Source: Corylus avellana
Lineage: Eukaryota; Streptophyta; Magnoliopsida; Fagales; Betulaceae
Length of the DNA stretch: 64,000 nt
Direction of reading: 5' to 3'
Assembly: GCF_901000735.1 (NCBI RefSeq)
Contig: NC_081551.1
Location: 17,760,545-17,824,544, forward strand
Below are positions 54,517 to 64,000 of this stretch, piece after piece. Position 1 is the stretch's first letter; each line of letters starts with the position of its first letter. Position numbers and translations under genes: made by a program. The notes under the pieces were generated by a model that saw only the letters and a program-made list of their open reading frames with translations, searched no databases and was not told the DNA's origin.

Positions 54517-54762
54517 ATGTTTCAGATTTCCATGATGTTTGGGTCGAAGTTCATCCCGCTGCAGGCTACTTTGCCTGACGATGATGATGATCTTCATAAT
54601 TATGATAATGGGTGTGCATATTATATCCCCATGGAAGGTGATGGGGATGATGATGATGATGATGATGGAGACTACGACTATGCTCCTGCTGCATCCATGG
54701 AAGGTGATGGGGATGACGACGACGACGACGATGCGGATTACGATTATGCCCCAGCCGCTTGA
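54517..54762 (+). CDS. Small acidic Tyr-repeat protein A1 (intact)
   Basis: An 81-residue frame that I do not recognise. A 20-residue leader (MFQISMMFGSKFIPLQATLP) precedes three units of about 20 residues. Unit 1 is diverged (DDDDDLHNYDNGCAYYIPMEG). Units 2 and 3 each have a run of Asp, then DYDYAPAA. SMEG links units 2 and 3, and the stop follows the last APAA directly. The leader is only weakly hydrophobic and is not a clear signal peptide. The predicted charge is strongly negative. The repeated block keeps its residues while its codons differ, which argues for selection on protein. It could be a multi-copy peptide precursor or a metal-binding acidic protein; neither is shown. It has a TATA box and G-box upstream. 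Confidence 0.7.
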   Translation: MFQISMMFGSKFIPLQATLPDDDDDLHNYDNGCAYYIPMEGDGDDDDDDDGDYDYAPAASMEGDGDDDDDDDADYDYAPAA

Positions 54763-55191
54763 GCCCTTGAAGCTCCAATATTATCCATATCTAGTGATCA
54801 AAACCCTAGTCCTTGTTAACCCTAAAATGCAGTGATCAGAAAATCTCTCTTTTGATGTGCTTTTTCTCAGCTTTCAATAATCTCAGAGACAGTACTACTC
54901 GTTGTAATAGCTCCTTTTCTTTTAATGGTCAGTACTTCTGTTAGAATATTTATAATAATAAATTAATTTGCTTATGAGGTGCATCATAATATTATATATA
55001 ATTAACTTTACATACATGCATTAATATTTATAATTAAGAAGTTGACAAGCCGTTATCTTGGGATATTTGGTGTTTCTAAGACCAACTATTATGCATACAG
55101 AAAGTCCTCAAGAGGTAGTTCAATCAGCTGGAATCACGCTTAATGAAGCGGAGGTCACTAGTTTGAATTCTCTTCCACCTCTTGTGCGGAC

Positions 55192-55229
<38 letters not shown>

Positions 55230-56796
55230 AATGAATTAATTAATATTAAGACTATTGCTATACAATATACTAATTATGATGTTGAAATAGTAAATAAACA
55301 ACTTATATATGTTTTTGTACCATAAATTAATGGTCAAGTATGATCCATCCAGAGAGTACTAAGGATATAGTACTGTTCATAGTTAAAGAAAAAAGAAAGA
55401 AAATTCATTAATGCATTTTTCACTAGCTCACTACAAATTAACTTTCAAACTCCAATAAAGAAGCAGAATTTATATGTTCATGACTATTGCACCTGCTGCT
55501 TCAATTCTTTAATAAATGTGTAAGATTGTTTAATTAATTACCGATAAATTAATGGCAATCTATCATGCATCAACGATGAGTGCTAAATATCTTTCATTAG
55601 TATTGTTTGTAACTAAACGGTAATGCCCGCAAATTAATTGAGGCTAAACTAAATCATCTTTGCATTGTCCTGAGAAGTTTAATTTATGCATCATAAAGTA
55701 AAAGGCGCTTATACAAGCATATAACTAATTAATTAGGAATAGGGTTCCCAATTAACTCTATCATATAATAATTTATTGGTCCTCTTTTGAGAATCCTTAC
55801 GAAATTAGTGAAAATTAGAACAAGAAGTTACTAAATATCAATCAGGGTAGCATGCTTGAGATTGCGTTTAAAAAATAGATATTTCAAGTCAAAAAACGTC
55901 TTTTGAAGCTTTTGCCAATGTGTTTTGGCTATTTTGAGAGTAAAAAAAATAAAATAAAATAAAAAGTATTTTTTAAATTTTTTATCAAACATGCCAATTT
56001 TTCTTTAGCACAACTTTTTAGGTATTAAAAGTACTTTTTAAACTTTTCAATGCATCCCAAACATGTCCTAAATAAGACAAGGAATTAAGCAAATGCATGC
56101 AAGCTAGTGATGATCGAGCAATATAGTACTATCTAGATTAATGCTTGCCTAGCTAGTGTCATAAGTCATAACAACTGTAATATTACAAGTTTCAGCTATG
56201 TTTCTGGTTAAAAATCACTCTAGTCTAATAGTATGACCAATTGTTAAATTATGGCCTGATTTCTTTTTCCTTACTTGATAAATTATGGCCAATTGTTTCA
56301 AAAACTTAACTTGATAAGAAATTATGAATTTAATAATTTAATCAATATTTTAATGCTCTCTCTAAACTACTTATTCTAATACCATAATAAATTATCAATT
56401 GTCCTAATTAAAAATTTAAGTTGATGAGATTTCACCATTTATAATAAATTTGATCACTTAATCAAAATTTGAACAAGAACACCCAAGTGTTCATTATATA
56501 CGCACTTGATCATTGTTGCAGTCCAGGCTTTGGCTACTCAGGTACATATGTATATATATACAAGGAAGAGAAGCCAAGAGTTATTTAATTCTCTCCATAT
56601 TATTATTGAGCAATGGATCGCAGTCACAGTAAATAATATAAAAAAAGTATACACGAGAAGATAATTGAAGATTTATTTGGTTTCTTTAATATGAGTTAAA
56701 TCAAGAAGAAATTTAAAAGATGGAGGCCGGAGTACAAAAATAATAAAAGCTAGAGATAAAATTCACTCAAAATTCAATCATAATTATACACCCAAA
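54763..56796. other. AT-rich spacer of unit 1
   Basis: It contains the A1 3' UTR, a SINE (55104-55193), a TA microsatellite (55196-55226) and AT-rich DNA repeated in unit 2. No gene is recognised. Confidence 0.5.
55104..55193 (+). mobile_element. tRNA-derived SINE, second copy
   Basis: GAGGTAGTTCAATCAGCTGGAA and CACTAGTTTGAATTC align with the A-box and B-box parts of the SINE at 46396-46498, with mutations in both boxes. It is followed directly by a TA microsatellite. Unit 2 lacks it at the equivalent place. Confidence 0.6.
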
Positions 56797-57192
56797 TGTT
56801 GGGGTTATCCCACATCGGTTGTGGAAGAGGCTAATGGTTACTTTATAAGTATGAGGAAAAGCCACAGCTATTGAGCTAGCTTTTGGGGTGAGAAAGGCCC
56901 AAGACCACTCAACACTGATATCAGAGCCCAGGTTCAACCAACAAGTCTCAGCCCAACAGTTCACGGGAGAAACGGGTTGTCGCTGCTCCGACTCAGGATC
57001 CGATGTGTGAGGAGGAGATGTTGAGTGATCTTAGTCCTTTCTTACCCCAAAAGTTAGCTCAAGAGATGAGGATTTTCCTCATACTCTCACACTTATAAAG
57101 TGACCACCAGCCCCTTCCACAATCGATCATTCCACAACTGATATGAGATATAATCCACTAGCCCCTTCCACAACCGATGTGGAATAATCTTA
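56797..57192. mobile_element. Foldback element with LTR-like arms, copy 1
   Basis: The left arm opens TGTTGGGGTTATCCCACATCGG and the right arm runs as its inverted counterpart (CCCCTTCCACAACCGATGTGG). The centre has ATATCAGAGCCCAGG, like the initiator-Met tRNA primer site of LTR elements. This copy is rearranged on the right, with about 350 extra bases to 57545. The cleaner copy is at 61897-62247. Confidence 0.6.
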
Positions 57193-58768
57193 ATAGGTAC
57201 CCGAAATTGGGTAGTGACATGAGATATTGATAATGAACTCCAATTAGGGCTGGAGACAAACCACAAGTGAATCCATTTGGGACTGGATACAAACCATAAA
57301 GGCATACGTCTAAATCATTCTCTACTTTCTTCATTAATAAAATGGTCTATAAATACTAAATAGACTACAATTGACAACATGATAACATATCAAATATTCA
57401 AATAAAGGTAATCCTAAATAATTGAAATCCTATTTTCACTCAACTATTAATCTAATCTAATATAATCCTAACATTCTAATTCTAATGAGTTGGAATTACA
57501 TTCCAACTCTACCGTATCTTATCCCTATCAAATCCCAACACCAAAGTCTTACACTATGATAAAAAAGAATCTTAATTTTCTCAAAGCAGAAAAATTTCCT
57601 CTTTGTTCTCTTTTCTTTTTTTTTGATGCAGCACTCTCAAGTTTTCTTCAATCTTACTGAGTAGCGCTAGCGTACGTCCAATAATCTATGAGTAAATGAT
57701 TAGAGAAAAACTTTCTGAGGCATTTTGAAACTTTGTGCCACCCCAAATCTTTTTCTTTTTCTCTTGCTAAGGATTCTTCATTCTCCTCAAACAAAAGAGC
57801 TGAATATATATATAGATCGACAAGTTATCCAATAAGCAGCAGCATCAATGAAAATCAAGATCAATTATCATGAGACATTAATTATGAGTACTTAGCCCAT
57901 CTTGATTTGAGCTCCACTCATATACTGAAAAATTAGTAATATTTCAAGATATTAATTTTTATAATTTAGATGAGATTTGGCTTCTTTGATTTGATTTTTG
58001 TCCAAACATATCAAAGTAAAAACATGTGCCATTTCTTAATGTTATAATAGTTTTTCGTGGAATTGCTGTCTGCATGATGAGCTGAAAGACAAGAAGAATC
58101 ATGTGACGTATGCATCCTTAATCCCATCAATTAAGTGATAAGCTTAAGACAAAACTTGGACATGACTCTTTGCTGGTTGTAAAAGCCTTTTGGTCCGACT
58201 AATAATCGAATGAAAAAATGTTCGGTTCATTCTCTTAATTGCTAGAAGCACTCAAATTAAAAGCCCGTAATTTCAGTGCAATGTCGGAGGAATTAAATAC
58301 CTAATAGGCTGATTATTCACAGTACCCTCCTTCCAAATGATTTCCATTACTATTGATGTAATCTTTAATATTCCTCAAATTCAAATCCAAAAAGAAACGA
58401 GGGAATCTGCTACAACTTTGTACTATTTCCATCCCCACCAACATGGCCTAAAAAAATCTTTTAAGCTTTAATTGTATGACCCCCCGACCATGCATGCACC
58501 TACTGTCCAAAGATGCTCGATCGATCCAACGTGTTTGCTGAGCTGTCAACTAGGGCTGCCAAGTGTATGAATCAGATTGCAGCACCTGTCATTGGCATTG
58601 GGTGATGCACACTCTTCAAGCATCAATCCACACTTCCCACGCGGATGACTTATGCCAAGACGACTCCAATAACTTTTTAGGCTTCTCTTCCCTCTATTTA
58701 AGACGACTCCATTTCTTTTTCTATGTACTTCCCATTTCTTTCTTAATTTGTTATACGTAAGTGAGAAA
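57193..58768. other. Rest of unit 1 spacer and gene C1 upstream region
   Basis: No gene is recognised. 57193-57545 is present here but absent from unit 2. The last 250 bases are the C-gene upstream region with a CTATTTAAG TATA-like word near 58695, matched in unit 2. Confidence 0.5.
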
Positions 58769-58926
58769 ATGTTGTTCATGAATTCCAAGGCCTTTGCCCC
58801 TGCATGGTGCAAGAAGCATGGAGATGGAGATGGAGATGATGGTGATGATGGATATGATTATGCCCCGCCGCGGCATGCATTAAAAGGGAAGGAGATGATG
58901 ATGATGGAGATTATGACTATTCTCAT
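58769..58926 (+). pseudogene. Small acidic Tyr-repeat gene C1 (truncated)
   Basis: It starts MLFMNSKAFAPAWCKKHGDG, continues with a Gly/Asp run and GYDYAP, then shifts frame because one base is missing against C2 (GCCCCGCCGCGG against GCCCCTGCCGCGG). It is cut at the duplication junction and runs into the unit 2 promoter. The leader differs from that of gene A, but the acidic run and YDYAP block are the same. Confidence 0.65.
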
Positions 58927-59151
58927 CACCTGGAATTTCTGGCACGTTTCTTCCACGTATCTCAAGCATTATGGCACACCTCGCCACGTGGCTAACGTGC
59001 ACCAAACCAAGCCCTACAATCTTCTCTCGCTCTATATATAACACTCAGCCCTAGCCTGTCTTTCTGTGTCCCAAGCAACAATCTTGACTCATTCCTCTGA
59101 CTACTTTTTTCTTCAGTTCTTCTTCCACCAGTCAAGAAGAAGAAAAAAAAA

Positions 59152-59825
59152 ATGTTTCAGATTTCCATGATGTTTGGGTCGAAGTTCATCACGCTGCAGG
59201 CTACTTTGCCTGACGATGATGATGATCTTCATAATTATGATATTGGGTGTGCTTATTATATCCCCATGGAAGGTGATGGGGATCAGTGGCGGAGCCAGCT
59301 ATTTTATATTGGGAGTGACGCTAAATTTTTTTTTTGCATTCTAAAAATTTTCTTCACCTTAAAAATTTGATAATTCACACAATATATGCATCACAAAAAA
59401 TATCTATAAAAGTTCATACATATGTGCTGAAATTGATATATTAGAAATATAACATGTCGACACTATATCAAAAAGATAAAAATACAAAAAAAAAGTGTCT
59501 AGAACTGCACTTTACGGTCTCTGGCCATAATCACTCCAAGAAAACCAAGGGAAATTTGACCAACTACACATCATTAAGATATTACATCAAACATGTGATG
59601 TGTGTTAAGTTTGAAGGTGCCGTGGGTTTAATAAAATTAAAAAAAAAATAAATTAAATTAAATCCTTGGGGGTGCCGCCCACGGCACCACGTGGCTCCGC
59701 CACTGATGGGGATGATGATGATGATGATGGAGACTACGACTATGCTCCTGCTGCATCCATGGAAGGTGATCGATGGGGATGACGACACTATGTGGATTAC
59801 GATTATGCCCAAATCGCTTGAGCCC
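59152..59825 (+). pseudogene. Small acidic Tyr-repeat gene A2 (MITE-disrupted)
   Basis: The first 44 codons are nearly identical to A1, with Pro to Thr and Asn to Ile changes, and keep the promoter and leader. A 422-bp MITE sits inside the acidic run. After it the frame continues with DYDYAPAASMEGD, then a 4-base insertion (GATCGATGGGG) and loss of the last Asp run break the second block. It cannot give the full protein. Confidence 0.8.
59284..59705. mobile_element. hAT-type MITE, 422 bp, perfect 8-bp target duplication
   Basis: The ends CAGTGGCGGAGCCA and TGGCTCCGCCACTG are 14-bp perfect inverted repeats. ATGGGGAT flanks it on both sides (59276-59283 and 59706-59713). The empty site is seen in A1. 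There is no transposase. The near-perfect structure suggests a recent insertion after the tandem duplication. Confidence 0.92.
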
Positions 59826-60194
59826 TTGAAGCTCCATTAATATTATCCATATCTAGTGATCAAAACCCTAGTCCTTGTTAACCCTAAAATGCAGTGATCA
59901 GAAAATCTCTCTTTTGATGTGCTTTTTCTCAGCTTTCTATAATCTCAGAGACAGTACTACTCGTTGTAATAGCTCTTTTTCTTTTAATGGTCAGTACGTA
60001 CTTCTGTTAGAATATTTATAATAATGAATTAATTTGCTTATGAGGTGCATCATAATATTATAATTAACTTTACATATGTACATGCATTAATATTTATAAG
60101 AAGTTGAGTAGCCGTTATCTTGGGATATTTGGTCTTTCTAAGACCAACCATATATAAGATACAGTTTGAGTAATCACTCCTTAGAAATAAATGT

Positions 60195-60420
60195 TTTTAG
60201 GACCCTAAGCCCCCCCCCTAAGCCGTGAAACCCTAAGCCCCCCCTCCAGAGCGCCGCAGCTGCAGGGGAGGAGGGATGGTCGTTGCCTGCATCCCTCCTC
60301 CCCCCTCCTCTCCGCTCCGGGTGCTAGTATTTTACTTGATGCCCCTAGTCCCGGTGCCCCTCTCTTCCCCCTCCCCACCTTTCCTTTCCCTCTGCTTTTC
60401 CTTTGTTGTGCTTGTGTTCT
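60195..60420 (+). mobile_element. 5' part of a non-LTR retrotransposon derivative, copy 3
   Basis: The run with CATCCCTCCTCCCCCCTCC, CTCCGGGTGCTAGTATTTTAC and TTGATGCCCCTAGTCCCGG matches the minus strand of 2930-3060. It starts with CCCTAAGCCCCCC repeats and is cut by the gap, so its tail is not seen. Confidence 0.6.
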
Positions 60421-60520
60421 NNNNNNNNNNNNNNNNNNNNNNNNNNNNNNNNNNNNNNNNNNNNNNNNNNNNNNNNNNNNNNNNNNNNNNNNNNNNNNNN
60501 NNNNNNNNNNNNNNNNNNNN
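60421..60520. other. Assembly gap (100 N)
   Basis: Exactly 100 Ns inside a GC-rich repeat. The true size is unknown. Confidence 1.
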
Positions 60521-61195
60521 CCGTTAGTCAAAACCGTCAGTTTGGACGGAAACTGCAAAACGAAGCCATTTTGTTGGGGGGCTACTTTATCATTTTTTGA
60601 ACATTAGGGGGCTAAAATGAAAACGGCTCGTAGTTTGTGGGGCTTTTTTATATTTTTCAAAAAAAAAAAAATTTTCTTCATAAAAAAACATTGTAGTAAC
60701 TTACCCATTTTGTTGGGGGGCTACTTTATCACTTTTTAAACATTATGGGCTAAAATGAAAACTACCAGAAGCTTTTAGTGCTTTTTTATATTTTTTCCAA
60801 AAAAAAAAAAATTTCTTCATAAAAAAACATCAGGAGTAACTTACTCCATAACAAAACGACAAGCCATTATACTTCTCAACCAAACCGACGGTTTTCAATT
60901 AACTGGAAATGCCAAAATACAATAGTTTGGTAGTTTGGGGGACTACTTTATCACTTTTGGAACATTAGGGGACTAAATCGAAAACGGCTGGTAATTTGGG
61001 TGGCTTTTTTATATTTTTCCCATTAATTAATGTTAAGACTATTGTCTATTGCTATATACAGAATTAATAAATAATACATATTCAACCACTGCAGTTTTGA
61101 ATATGTATTTCAAAGTACTCCAACAAAGAAGCAGAATTTTTATGTTTTCATCACTATTAATGCACCTGCTGCTTCAATTCTTTAATAAATGTGCA

Positions 61196-61198
<3 letters not shown>

Positions 61199-61262
<64 letters not shown>
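61199..61262. repeat. TA microsatellite
   Basis: About 32 TA dinucleotides. The open frame across it (Ile-Tyr repeats) is an artefact. Confidence 0.95.
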
Positions 61263-61265
<3 letters not shown>

Positions 61266-61896
61266 TCATAACAACTGCAATATTACAAGTTTCAGAGAGT
61301 AATTAATTAACCTAGCCATGATTCTGGTTAAAAATCACTCTAGTCTAGTAGTATGTGATTTCTTTTTCCCTACTTGATAAATTATGGCCAATTGTTTCTA
61401 AAACTTAACTTGATAAAAAATTGTGAATTTAATAATTTAATCAATATTTTAATGCTCTCTCCAAACTACTTATTCTAATACCATAATAAATTATCAATTG
61501 TCCTAATTAAAAATTTAAGTTGATAAGATTTCACCATTTATAATAAATTTGATCACTTAATCAAAATTTGAACAAGAACACCCAAGTGTTCTTTATATAC
61601 GCACTTGATCATTAATGTTGCAGTCCAGGCTTTGGCTACTCAGGTACATATATACAAGGAAGAGAAGCCAAGAGCTTTTTAATTCTCTCCATATTATTAT
61701 TGAGCAATGGATCGCAGTCACAGTAAATATTATAAAAAAACTATACACGAGAAGATAATTAATTAAAGATTTATTTGGTTTCTTTAATATGAGTTAAATC
61801 AAGAAGAAATTTAAAAGATGGAGGCCGGAGTACACAAAAATAATAATAGCTAGAGATAAAAATCACTCAAAATTCAATCATAATTATACACCCAAA

Positions 61897-62247
61897 TGTT
61901 GGGGTTATCCCACATCGGTTATGAAAGGGGCTAATGGTTACTTTATAAATGTGAGGAAAAGCCTCACCTCTTGATCAGCTAGCTTTTGGGGTGAGAAAGG
62001 CCCAAGACCACCCAACACTAATATTAGAGCCCAGGTTCAATCAACAAGTCTCGGCCCAACAGTTCATAGGAGAAATGGGTTGACGTTGCTCCGACCCAGG
62101 GTCCGATGTGTGAGGAAGAGATGTTGGGTGGTTTTGGATTTTTCTTACCCCAAAAGCTAGCTCAAGATGTGAGGCTTTCCCTCACACTCTCACACTTATA
62201 AAGTAACTATTAGCCCCTTCCACAACTGATGTGGGATAATCCCAACA
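61897..62247. mobile_element. Foldback element with LTR-like arms, copy 2
   Basis: The left arm TGTTGGGGTTATCCCACATCGG and the right arm (reverse complement TGTTGGGATTATCCCACATC) are inverted for about 120 bp with small indels, including GGGGCTAATGGTTACTTTATAA and AGCTAGCTTTTGGGGT. The centre holds ATATTAGAGCCCAGG, like a tRNA-iMet primer-binding site. It has the look of two inverted TRIM-type LTRs around a primer site. Confidence 0.7.
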
Positions 62248-63487
62248 CTACACTATGATAAAAAAGAATCTTAATTTTCTCAAAGCAGAAAAATATCCCC
62301 TTTGATCTCTTTTTTTTTGATGCAGCACTCTCAAGTTTTCTTCAATCTTACTGCGTAGCGCTAGCGTCCAATAATCTATGAGTAAATGATTAGAGAAAAA
62401 CTTTTTGAGGCATTTTGAAACTTTGTGCCACCCCAAATCTTTTCTTTTTCTCTTGTTAAGGATTATTCGTTCTCCTCAAACAAAAGAGCTGAATATATAT
62501 ATAGACAAGTTATCCAATAAGCATTACAAAAAAAAAAAAAAAGTTATCCAATAAGCAGCAGCATCAATGAAAATCAAGATCAATTATCATGAGACATTAA
62601 TTATGAGTACTTAGCCCATCTTGATTTGAGATCCGCTCATATACTGAAAAATTAGTAATATTTCAAGAGATTAATTTTTATAATTTAGATGAGATTTGGC
62701 TTCTTTGATTTGATTTTTGTCCAAACATATCAAAGTAAAACATGCATGTGCCATTTCTTAATGTTATAATAGTTTTCGTGGAATTGCTGTCTGCATGGTG
62801 AGCTGAAAGACAAAAATGATTCATGTGACGTATGCATCCTTAATCCCATCAATTAAGTGATAAGCTTAAGACAAAACTTGGACATGACTCTTTGGTGGTT
62901 GTAAAAGCCTTTTGGTCCGACTAGCAATCGAATGAAAAAATGTTTGGTTCATTCTCTTAATTGCTAGAAGCACTCAAATTAAAAGCCCGTAATTTCAGTG
63001 CAATGTCGGAGGAATTAAACACCTAATAGGCTGATTATTCACACCCTCCTTCCAAATGATTTTCATTAATATTGATGTAATCTTTAATATTCCTCAAATT
63101 CAAATCCAAAAAGAAACGAGGGAATCTGCTACAACTTTGTACTATTTCCATCCCCACCAACATGGCCTAAAAAAATCTTTTAAGCTTTAATTGTATGACC
63201 CCCCGACCATGCATGCACCTACTGTCCAAAGATGCTCGATCGATCCAACGTGTTTGCTGAGCTGTCAACTAGGGCTGCCAAGTGTATGAATCAGATTGCT
63301 GCACCTGTCATTGGCATTGGGTGATGCACACTCTTCAAGCATCAATCCACACTCCCCACGCGGATGACTTATGCCAAGACAACTCCAGGAACATTTTAGG
63401 CTTCTCTTCCCTCTTTTTAAGACGACTCCATTTCTTTTTCTATGTACTTCCCATTTCTTTCTTAATTTGTTATACGTAAGTGAGAAA
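62248..63487. other. Unit 2 spacer and gene C2 upstream region
   Basis: Closely repeats 57546-58768 of unit 1. No gene is recognised. The TATA-like word upstream of C1 is altered here (CTCTTTTTAAG near 63411). Confidence 0.55.
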
Positions 63488-63717
63488 ATGTTGTTCATGA
63501 ATTCCAAGGCCTTTGCCCCTGCATGGTGTAAGAAGCATGGAGATGGAGATGATGATGGTGATGATGGATATGATATGCCCCTGCCGCGGCATGCATTAAA
63601 AGGGATGGAGACGATGATAATGATGATGGATATTATGACTATGCTCCAGCAGCATCCATGGATGGTGATGATGATGATGATGATGATGGTGGTTATGATT
63701 ATGCTCCAGCCGCATGA
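63488..63717 (+). pseudogene. Small acidic Tyr-repeat gene C2 (single-base frameshift)
   Basis: The leader MLFMNSKAFAPAWCKKHGDG is followed by an acidic run and GYD. One base is missing near 63574 (GATATG where C1 has GATTATG). In the shifted frame the rest reads as the family: an Asp run, YYDYAPAASMDG, another Asp run, GGYDYAPAA and TGA at 63715-63717. The span is 230 bp, one short of a multiple of three. As it stands it would give a Met-rich tail. It could be a sequencing error, in which case this is a working three-block paralogue of A1. Confidence 0.7.
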
Positions 63718-64000
63718 ATATATGTTTTAATAGTCCCAATGGAAGGAGAGCTGCAAATCCTATTTGTTGGGTTCCTAGCTAATTAGAGCCCCCAAAGTTT
63801 TGTTGATTATGATGATAAACTAAAAGCTTTATGCATTAGTGGCCTAGTGTTCTTAATGCATGCAAGTGACTTAATGTTTTTCATGTCAATCTTGCTAATA
63901 TGGTGAATGATCATTATTAAATATTAGCATTTGAGACCTCTTATTTGTGTATCTCCCGTCTTCTTTCATACATATTTTTTTTTTTCAAATTAACTATATA
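63718..64000. other. Region downstream of gene C2
   Basis: Probable 3' UTR and AT-rich flank. Nothing else is seen. Confidence 0.5.

Larger units (their letters stand above)
59826..61896. other. Unit 2 spacer with inserted repeat block and gap
   Basis: 60160-61040 has no counterpart in unit 1. It holds a GC-rich retroelement fragment, a gap, and repeats of a GGGGGGCTACTTTATCA-type motif (60574, 60714, 60940). A long TA microsatellite occupies 61199-61262. No gene is recognised. Confidence 0.5.
54292..63639 (+). repeat. Tandem segmental duplication, about 4.6 kb per unit
   Basis: Unit 1 (54292-58926) and unit 2 (58927 to about 63639) align along their length: promoter and gene A, long AT-rich spacer, foldback element, then gene C. 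Shared landmarks include CACCTGGAATTTCTGGCACG (54292/58927), ATGGATCGCAGTCACAGTAA (56613/61706) and CGATCGATCCAACGTGTTTG (58517/63236). Unit 2 has gained a MITE (59284-59705) and a block with a gap (60160-61040). The junction at 58926 cuts gene C1, while C2 keeps its 3' end, so the ancestor was one A-to-C unit. Confidence 0.9.

Noticed and set aside
54539..54835. Met/Thr-rich frame overlapping gene A1
   Set aside because: It is the shifted reading of GAT repeats. The Asp/Tyr frame has conserved blocks and a shared stop position.
54517..63717. Burpitide or cyclopeptide precursor cluster
   Set aside because: The multi-block layout invites the idea, but no BURP domain is present and the YDYAPAA block does not match the core motifs known to me. 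Kept only as one option for function.

Overview
The window is nuclear DNA from a flowering plant. It is AT-rich, genes are split by GT-AG introns, TA microsatellites are frequent, and it carries plant-specific families: a KCS elongase, an F-box/FBA protein, a plant H2A.Z and a SOUL/DUF2358 protein. Most of the rest is plant transposable elements, many nested. The repeat style suggests a eudicot, perhaps a woody one, but the sequence does not fix the species. Three N-runs (24287-24380, 33377-33476, 60421-60520) mark scaffold gaps.

Left part (1-36278). A STRAP-like WD40 gene on the + strand has seven exons between 4854 and 36278 that join into one open frame of 350 codons. Its third intron is 28.7 kb long (6401-35106). 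It begins and ends with near-identical copies of one hAT-like element (6593-9565 and 33477-34564). Between them lie a truncated CACTA transposase, arrays of GATC-rich palindromes, a decayed Ty3/gypsy element with two solo LTRs nested in it, an inverted repeat around a gap, an RNase T2 relic, an intact single-exon F-box gene and a decayed phosphoglycerate-mutase-like gene. The flanks of the two hAT-like copies suggest that one element sat in the intron and that about 24 kb of foreign sequence was joined in by recombination or by assembly error.

Middle (36279-52842). Ordinary gene space: an H2A.Z gene (+) with a LINE relic in its intron, a KCS11-like 3-ketoacyl-CoA synthase (-) with an intron in its 5' UTR, and an eight-exon chloroplast-type SOUL heme-binding gene (-) with an N-terminal DUF2358 domain. 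These genes act in unrelated processes (chromatin, very-long-chain fatty acids, plastid heme), so there is no operon-like logic.

Right part (52843-64000). A tandem duplication of about 4.6 kb carries a family of very small acidic proteins. They are built from Asp/Gly-rich spacers followed by Tyr-Asp-Tyr-Ala-Pro-Ala-Ala blocks and end directly after a block. One copy (54517-54762) is intact, with a TATA box and a cluster of four ACGT elements including a G-box. The other three are broken by a duplication breakpoint, a hAT MITE insertion, and frameshifts. I do not recognise this family, and it is the best candidate here for something undescribed.
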